A DNA stretch of 64,000 nucleotides. Source: Budorcas taxicolor. Its lineage: Eukaryota; Chordata; Mammalia; Artiodactyla; Bovidae. Both the position numbers and the translations under genes were made by a program. How positions within the stretch are numbered: position 1 is the first letter of the stretch; every line of letters starts with the position of its first letter. The notes under the pieces were generated by a model. The model was not told the origin of the DNA. It saw only the letters and a program-made list of their open reading frames with translations, and did not search any database. The stretch covers positions 186,001 to 250,000 of the forward strand of contig NC_068925.1 of assembly GCF_023091745.1 (NCBI RefSeq), written 5' to 3'. Below, in pieces: positions 57,920 through 64,000 of this stretch.

Positions 57920-60900
57920 GGATCTTGGGGTGCTTCTGAGTCTCCCCAGGGGAGTCAGGCCTCGTCTCGAGTGGGGGCATGTACGTGCGCTTTCCTCCCG
58001 AGCTGCAGCAGTAGTGTCACGCTTCCTGTCACGTGGATCAAGGGATCTGTGGCTTTCCCTCGAGGCTGTCCCTCGAGTCTTTCACACGAGGCTTTCCCAC
58101 AGGGCTGTGCCACGTGCCACCTTGGTGTGAGTCGATCCTCGGCGTGAAACACGAGCCGGTGAAGGGAAAAGAGTTTCCTCTGGAATGGACTGAGACATCT
58201 GGGGGACTCTTGGAATGGTGGCACGACCCTGGAGTTATTCTCGCCGTTCCTGTTGAGAGGGCCTCCTCTTGAGATGCGACGGGAACGCCGGGAACTCTTT
58301 CCCGACGAAGCAGGGAAAGGATCCCTCATCTCGAGCTTCGAGGCCGATACGGGGCTCCTCTGGATGTGGGCGGGACCCTCGTGATTCCTCTCGAGTGGAG
58401 ACGGGTATGTCGGGGAACTTCTTGATTTGCACCAAGGGTGTGAAGGAGCCTTTCGAAGTTCCAGAGGTGAGGTGTGATCAGCCTCGAGACGCCTCAGCGG
58501 AAATGGGCCTCATCTCGCCTGGAGGGGAGAACCTCCTGGATTTTCTCGAGTTGCGGCAGGTGTTCTCGAGTTACAACGGGGACCTCAGGGACCCGCTCTG
58601 GTGGCCTCAGGAAAGGCCAGTCCCCATGCGAGTTGCTAGGGGACCTCTCGGGATTCCTCTCCCGTCCATGCCGGGGCCTCAGTCCTTGTGCGGAGTCGGG
58701 GCCGGAACCTGAGGATTCCTCTCCACTGTTGCCATGGATCTTGGGGTGCTTCTGAGTCTCCCCAGGGGAGTCAGGCCTCGTCTCGTGTGGGGGCATGTAC
58801 GTGCGCTTTCCTCCCGAGCTGCAGCAGTAGTGTCACGCTTCCTGTCACGTGGATCAAGGGATCTGTGGCTTTCCCTCGAGGCTGTCCCTCGAGGCTTTCA
58901 CACGAGGCTTTCCCACAGGGCTGTGCCACGTGCCACCTTGGTGTGAGTCGATCCTCGGCGTGAAAGACGAGCCGGTGAAGGGAAAAGAGGTTCCTCTGGA
59001 ATGGACTGAGACATCTGGATGACTCTTGGAATGGTGGCACAACCGTGGAGTTCCTCTCGCCGTTCCTGTTGAGAGGGCCTCCTCTTGAGATGCGACGGGA
59101 ACGCTGGGAACTCTTTCCCGACGAAGCAGGGAAAGGATCCCTCATCTCGAGCTACGAGGCAGAAACGGGGCTCCTCTGGATGTGGGCGGGACCCTCGTGT
59201 TTCCTCTCGAGTGGAGACGGGTATGTCGGGGAACTTCTTGATTTGCACCAAGGGTGTGAAAGACCCTTTCGAAGTTGCAGAGGTGAGGTGTGATCAGCCT
59301 CAGCCTCGAGTGACCTCAGCGGAAATGGGCCTCATCTCGCCTGGAGGGGAGAACCTCCTGGATTTTCTCGTGTTGCGGCAGGTCTTCTCGAGTTGCGACG
59401 GGGACCTCAGGGACCCGCTCTAGTGGCCTCAGGAAAAGCCAGTCCACATGCGAGATGCTAGGGGACCTCTCGGGATTCCTCTCCCGTCCATGCCGGGGCC
59501 TCAGTCCTTGTGTGGAGTCGGGGCCGGAACCTGAGGATTCCTCTCCAGTGTTGCCATGGATCTTGGGGTGCTTCTGAGTCTCCCCAGGGGAGTCAGGCCT
59601 CGTCTCGAGTGGGGGCATGCACGTGCGCTTTCCTCCCGAGCTGCAGCAGTAGTGTCACGCTTCCTGTCACGTGGATCAAGGGATCTGTGGCTTTCCCTCG
59701 AGGCTGTCCCTCGAGGCTTTCCCACGAGGCTTTCCCACAGGGCTGTGCCACGTGCCACCTTGGTGTGAGTCGATCCTCGGCGTGAAAGACGAGCCGGTGA
59801 AGGGAAAAGAGCTTCCTCTGGAATGGACTGAGACATCTGGGGGACTCTTGGAATGGTGGCACGACCCTGGAGTTCCTCTCGCCGTTCCTGTTGAGAGGGC
59901 CTCCTCTTGAGATGCGACGGGAACGCCGGGAACTCTTTCCCGACGAAGCAGGGATGGATCCCTCATCTCGAGCTACGAGGCGGACCCGGGGCTCCTCTGG
60001 ATGTAGGCGGGACCCTCGTGATTCCTCTCGAGTGGAGACGGGTATGTCGGGAAACTTCTTGATTTGCACCAAGGGTGTGAAGGACCCTTTCGAAGTTCCA
60101 GAGGTGAGGTGTGATCAGCCTCGAGACGCCTCAGCGGAAATGGGCCTCATCTCGCCTGGAGGGGAGAACCTCCTGGATTTTCTCGAGTTGCGGCAGGTCT
60201 TCTCGAGTTACGACGGGGACCTCAGGGACCCGTTCTGGTGGCCTCAGGAAAGGCCAGTCCCCATGCGAGTGGCTAGGGGACCTCTCGGGTTTCCTCTCCC
60301 GTCCATGCCGGGGCCTCAGTCCTTGTGTGGAGTCGGGGCCGGATCCTGAGGATTCCTCTCCAGTGTTGCCATGGATCTTGGGGTGCTTCTGAGTCTCCCC
60401 AGGGGAGTCAGGCCTCGTCTCGAGTGGGGGCATGCACGTGCGCTTTCCTCCCGAGCTGCAGCAGTAGTGTCACGCTTCCTGTCACGTGGATCAAGGGATC
60501 TGTGGCTTTCCCTCGAGGCTGTCCCTCGAGGCTTTCCCACGAGGCTTTCCCACAGGGCTGTGCCACGTGCCACCTTGGTGTGAGTCGATCCTCGGCGTGA
60601 AAGACGAGCCGGTGAAGGGAAAAGAGGTTCCTCTGCAATGGACTGAGACATCTGGGGGAGTCTTGGAATCGTGGCACGACCCTGGAGTTCCTCTCGCCGT
60701 TCCTGTTGAGAGGGCCTCCTCTTGAGATGCGACAGGAACGCCGGGAACTCTTTCCCGACGAAGCAGGGAAAGGATCCCTCATCTCGAGCTACGAGGCGGA
60801 AACGGGGCTCCTCTGGATGGGCGGGACCCTCGTGATTCCTCTCGAGTGGAGACGGGTATGTCGGGGAACTTCTTGATTTGCACCCAGGGTGTGAAGGACC

Positions 60901-61990
60901 CTTTCGAAGTTCCAGAGGTGAGGTGTGATCAGCCTCGAGACGCCTCAGCGGAAATGGGCCTCATCTCGCCTGGAGGGGAGAACCTCCTGGATTTTCTCGA
61001 GTTGCGGCAGGTGTTCTCGAGTTACGACGGTGACCTCAGGGACCCGCTCTTGTGGCCTCAGGAAAGGCCAGTCCCCATGCGAGTTGCTAGGGCACCTCTC
61101 GGGATTCCTCTCCCGTCCATGCCGGGGCCTCAGTCATTGTGTGGAATCCGGGCCGGAACCTGAGAATTCCTCTCCAGTGTTGCCATGGATCTTGGGGTGC
61201 TTCTGAGTTTCCCCAGGGGAGTCAGGCCTCGTCCCGTGTGGGGGCATGCACGTGCGCTTTCCTCCCGAGCTGCAGCAGTAGTGTCACGCTTCCTGTCACG
61301 TGGATCAAGGGATCTGTGGCTTTCCCTCAAGGCTGGCCCTCGAGGCTTTCCCACGAGGCTTTCCCACAGGGCTGTTCCACGTGCCACTTTGGTGTGCGTC
61401 GATCCTCGGCGTGAAAGACGAGCCGGTGAAAGGAAAAGAGGTTCCTCTGGAATGGACTGAGACATCTGGATGACTCTTGGAATGGTGGCACGACCATGGA
61501 GTTCCTCTCGCCGTTCCTGTTGAGAGGGCCTCCTCTTGAGATGCGACGGGAACGCTGGGAACTCTTTCCCGACGAAGCAGGGAAAGGATCCCTCATCTCG
61601 AGCTACGAGGCGGAAATGGGGCTCCTCTGGATGTGGGCGGGACCCTCTTGATTCCTCTCGAGTGGAGACGGGTATGTCGGGGAACTTCTTGATTTCCACC
61701 AAGGGTGTGAAGGACCCTTTCGAAGTTCCAGAGGTGAGGTGTGATCAGCCTCGAGACGCCTCAGCGGAAATGGGCCTCATCTCGCCTGGAGGGGAGAACC
61801 TCCTGGATTTTCTCGAGTTGCGGCAGGTCTTCTCGAGTTACGACTGGGACCTCAGGGACCCGCTCTGGTGGCCTCAGGAAAGGCCAGTCCCCATGCGAGT
61901 TGCTAGGGGACCTCTCGGGATTCCTCTACCGTCCATGCCGGGGCCTCAGTCCTTGTGTGGAGTCGGGGCCGGAACCTGAGGATTCCTCTC
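57873..61990 (+). repeat. Seven-monomer higher-order unit, copy 2 (repeated part)
   Basis: Partner of 52160-56275, with few differences: GAAACACGAGCC (near 58146), GGAGTTATTCTC (near 58232), GGCACAACCG (near 59036), GGATGTAGGCGG (near 59999), CTCTTGTGGCC (near 61048), TGTGCGTCG (61395) and ACGACTGGG (61843). The exact copying of two rare indels (near 59954 and 60815) shows that several monomers were duplicated as one piece. Confidence 0.85.
59296..59307 (+). other. 6-bp tandem duplication AGCCTC x2 (fourth copy)
   Basis: Same event, 5,714 bp after the third copy, within the repeated seven-monomer unit. A nearby private change reads GTGAAAGACCC (near 59257). Confidence 0.9.
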
Positions 61991-62002
61991 CAGTGTTGCC
62001 AT

Positions 62003-63634
62003 GGATCTTGGGGTGCTTCTGAGTCTCCCCAGGTGAGTCAGGGCTCGTCTCGAGTGGGGGCATGCACGTGCGCTTTCCTCCCGAGCTGCAGCAGTAGTGT
62101 CACGCTTCCTGTCACGTGGATCAAGGGATCTGTGGCTTTCCCTCGAGGCTGTCCCTCGAGGCTTTCCCACGAGGCTTTCCCACAGGGCTGTGCCACGTGC
62201 CACCTTGGTGTGAGTCGATCCTCGGCGTGAAAGACGAGCCGGTGAAGGGAAAAGAGCTTCCTCTGGAAAGGACTGAGACATCTGGGGGACTCTTGGAATG
62301 GTGGCACGTCCCTGGAGTTCCTCTCGCCGTTCCTGTTGAGAGGGCCTCCTCTTGAGATGCGACGGGAACGCCGGGAACTCTTTCCCGACGAAGCAGGGAA
62401 AGGATCCCTCATCTCGAGCTTCGAGGCGGAAACGGGGCTCCTCTGGATGTGGGCGGGACCCTCGTGATTCCTCTCGAGTGGAGACGGGTATGTCGGGGAA
62501 CTTCTTGATTTGCACCAAGGGTGTGAAGGAGCCTTTCGAAGTTCCAGAGGTGAGGTGTGATCAGCCTCGAGACGCCTCAGCAGAAATGGGCCTCATCTCG
62601 CCTGGAGGGGAGAACCTCCTGGATTTTCTCGAGTTGCGGCAGGTCTTCTCGAGTTACGACGGGGAGCTCAGGGACCCGCTCTGGTGGCCTCAGGAAAGGC
62701 CAGTCCCCATGCGAGTTGCTAGGGGACCTCTCGGGATTCCTCTCCCGTCCATGCCGGGGCCTCAGTCCTTGTGTGGAGTCGGGGCCGGAACCTGAGGATT
62801 CCTCTCCAGTGTTGCCATGGATCTTGGGGTGCTTCTGGGTCTCCCCAGGGAAGTCAGGGCTCGTCTCGAGTGGGGGCATGCACGTGCGCTTTCCTCCCGA
62901 GCTGCAGCAGTAGTGTCACGCTTCCTGTCACGTGGATCAAGGGATCTGTGGCTTTCCCTCGAGGCTGTCCCTCGAGGCTTTCCCACGAGGCTTTCCCACA
63001 GGGCTGTGCCACGTGCCACCTTGGTGTGAGTCGATCCTCGGCGTGAAAGACGAGCCGGTGAAGGGAAAAGAGCTTCCTCTGGAATGGACTGAGACATCTG
63101 GGGGACTCTTGGAATGGTGGCACGACCCTGGAGTTCCTCTCGCCGTTCCTGTTGAGAGGGCCTCCTCTTGAGATGCGACGGGAAAGCCGGGAACTTTTTC
63201 CCGACGAAGCAGGGAAAGGATCCCTCATCTCGAGCTACGAGGCGGAAACTGGGCTCCTCTGGATGTGGGCGGGACCATCGTGATTCCTCTCGAGTGGAGA
63301 CGGGTATGTCGGGAAACTTCTTGATTTGCACCAAGGGTGTGAAGGACCCTTTCGAAGTTCCAGAGGTGAGGTGTGATCAGCCTCGAGACGCCTCAGCGGA
63401 AATGGGCCTCATCTCGCCTGGAGGGGAGAACCTCCTGGATTTTCTCGAGTTGCGGCAGGTCTTCTCGAGTTACGACGGGGACCTCAGGGACCCGCTCTGG
63501 TGGCCTCAGGAAAGGCCAGTCCCCATGCGAGTAGCTAGGGGACCTCTCGGGTTTCGTCTCCCGTCCATGCCGGGGCCTCAGTCCTTGTGTGGAGTCGGGG
63601 CCGGAAACTGAGGATTCCTCTCCAGTGTTGCCAT
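62003..63634 (+). repeat. Two monomers matching 37533 and 38349/48140
   Basis: The monomer at 62003 is close to 37533 (shared GTCAGGGCTCG, GAGCTTCGAGGCGG and CAGCAGAAATGG) with a private CCCAGGTGAGTC near 62032. The monomer at 62819 matches 38349, 40803 and 48140 (CTTCTGGGTCTC, CAGGGAAGTCAGG, AAGCCGGGAACTTTTTCC) and follows 48140 most closely in its 3' part. The GAGTAGCTAGGGG change near 63531 is private. Confidence 0.8.
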
Positions 63635-64000
63635 GGATCTTTGGGTGCCTCTGAGTCTCCCCAGGGGAGTCAGGCCTCGTCTCGAGTGGGGGCATGCACG
63701 TGCGCTTTCCTCCCGAGCTGCAGCAGTAGTGTCACGCTTCCTGTCACGTGGATCAAGGGATCTGTGGCTGTCCCTCGAGGCTTTCCCACGAGGCTTTCCC
63801 ACAGGGCTGTGCCACGTGCAACCTTGGTGTGAGTCGATCCTCGGCGTGAAAGACGAGCCGGTGAAGGGAAAAGAGTTTCCTCTGGAATGGACTGAGACAT
63901 CTGGGGGACTCTTGGAATGGTGGCACGACCCTGGAGTTCCTCTCGCCGTTCCTATTGAGAGGGCCTCCTCTTGAGATGCGACGGGAACGCCGGGAACTCT
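63635..64000 (+). repeat. Partial monomer at the right edge
   Basis: The last 366 bases are the 5' part of a monomer of the three-unit (13-bp loss) type, cut by the window end. The array clearly continues beyond it. Confidence 0.93.
63763..63792 (+). other. Loss of one 13-bp unit (partial monomer 63635)
   Basis: This is the third monomer with three units. It shares GTGCAACCTTGG with the other two but has the ordinary CGAGCTGCAGC and, further on, GATGCGACGGGAACGCC in place of GATGTGACGGGAAGGCC, so it is a recombinant or earlier form. Confidence 0.88.

Larger units (their letters stand above)
1..64000. repeat. 816-bp satellite I-like tandem array (78 monomers plus a partial)
   Basis: Monomers start at 1, 817, 1633, 2449, 3265, 4081, 4897, 5713, 6529, 7344, 8160, 8976, 9792, 10608, 11424, 12240, 13056, 13872, 14688, 15504, 16320, 17136, 17952, 18768, 19584, 20400, 21216, 22031, 22847, 23663, 24479, 25293, 26109, 26925, 27741, 28557, 29373, 30189, 31005, 31821, 32637, 33453, 34269, 35085, 35901, 36717, 37533, 38349, 39165, 39981, 40803, 41619, 42422, 43238, 44054, 44870, 45686, 46502, 47318, 48140, 48956, 49759, 50575, 51391, 52207, 53022, 53844, 54659, 55473, 56289, 57105, 57920, 58736, 59558, 60373, 61187, 62003, 62819 and 63635. 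All lie in one orientation with nothing between them. Known: ruminant satellite I families are large pericentromeric arrays; the sheep/goat member has a period near 816-820 bp and the cattle member about 1.4 kb. Inferred: caprine satellite I, with a cervid homologue as the alternative. The repeat structure is certain; the family name is moderately sure. Confidence 0.97.

Noticed and set aside
62030..62040. CAGGTGAGT resembling a splice donor in monomer 62003
   Set aside because: It is a single private substitution in one monomer, with no exon or acceptor context.
1..64000. CRISPR array or other bacterial repeat system
   Set aside because: The repeats are 816 bp with no spacers and no cas genes, and composition and scale match a eukaryotic satellite.
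1..64000. rDNA, histone or other tandem gene cluster
   Set aside because: The monomer has no rRNA-like conserved stretch, no tRNA boxes that I can see and no coding domain, and 816 bp is too short for an rDNA unit.
1..64000. Cattle 1.715 satellite (period about 1.4 kb)
   Set aside because: The period is clearly 816 bp. The cattle unit is longer, although it belongs to the same family as far as I recall.
1..64000. Assembly error as the source of all block duplications
   Set aside because: Copies differ by scattered substitutions and private indels, which a pure assembly repeat would not show. The error possibility remains for the two tracts with no visible difference (5006-5927 with 5822-6743).

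Overview
The whole 64,000-base window is one uninterrupted tandem satellite array, head to tail and in one orientation, with a basic period of 816 bp. It holds 78 complete monomers (each taken to start at the GGATCTT/GGATCTTG box at positions 1, 817, 1633 and so on) plus a 366-base partial monomer at 63635-64000. Of the 78, 63 are exactly 816 bp by start-to-start spacing. The other 15 are 803, 814, 815 or 822 bp, and small indels explain them. I see no protein-coding gene, RNA gene, transposable element, CRISPR array or operon. The many open reading frames arise because a G+C-rich unit of 816 bp (3 x 272) repeats in register in the same frames on both strands.

The period, the high G+C and CpG content, and a degenerate internal ~30-bp subrepeat fit the ruminant centromeric/pericentromeric satellite I family (the 1.714/1.715 density satellites). 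The ~816-bp length is closest, from memory, to sheep/goat satellite I, whereas the cattle member is about 1.4 kb. A cervid relative is the main alternative. I had no database to confirm this.

Sequence variants divide the array into regions. From 1 to 20.4 kb it is highly homogenised and dominated by two adjacent copies of a multi-monomer block (about 4.13-12.29 and 12.29-18.82 kb), plus recent single-monomer duplications. From 20.4 to 26.1 kb two monomer types alternate (period 2), and one of these monomers is the most diverged in the window. From 25.3 to 35.9 kb a marked monomer type recurs every third unit. From about 40.8 kb a nine-monomer arrangement (7,337 bp) is followed by a second copy that has lost two monomers by in-register deletion, leaving two chimeric monomers. 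From 52.2 to 62.0 kb a seven-monomer unit (5,713-5,714 bp) is repeated. The last 2 kb returns to monomer types seen at 37.5 and 48.1 kb, and the first monomer nearly matches the one at 61,187.

Each monomer also contains four tandem 13-bp units, three CACGTG hexamers and roughly 50 CpGs. No genes work together here. The biology in the window is that of array turnover: unequal exchange, conversion and slippage.
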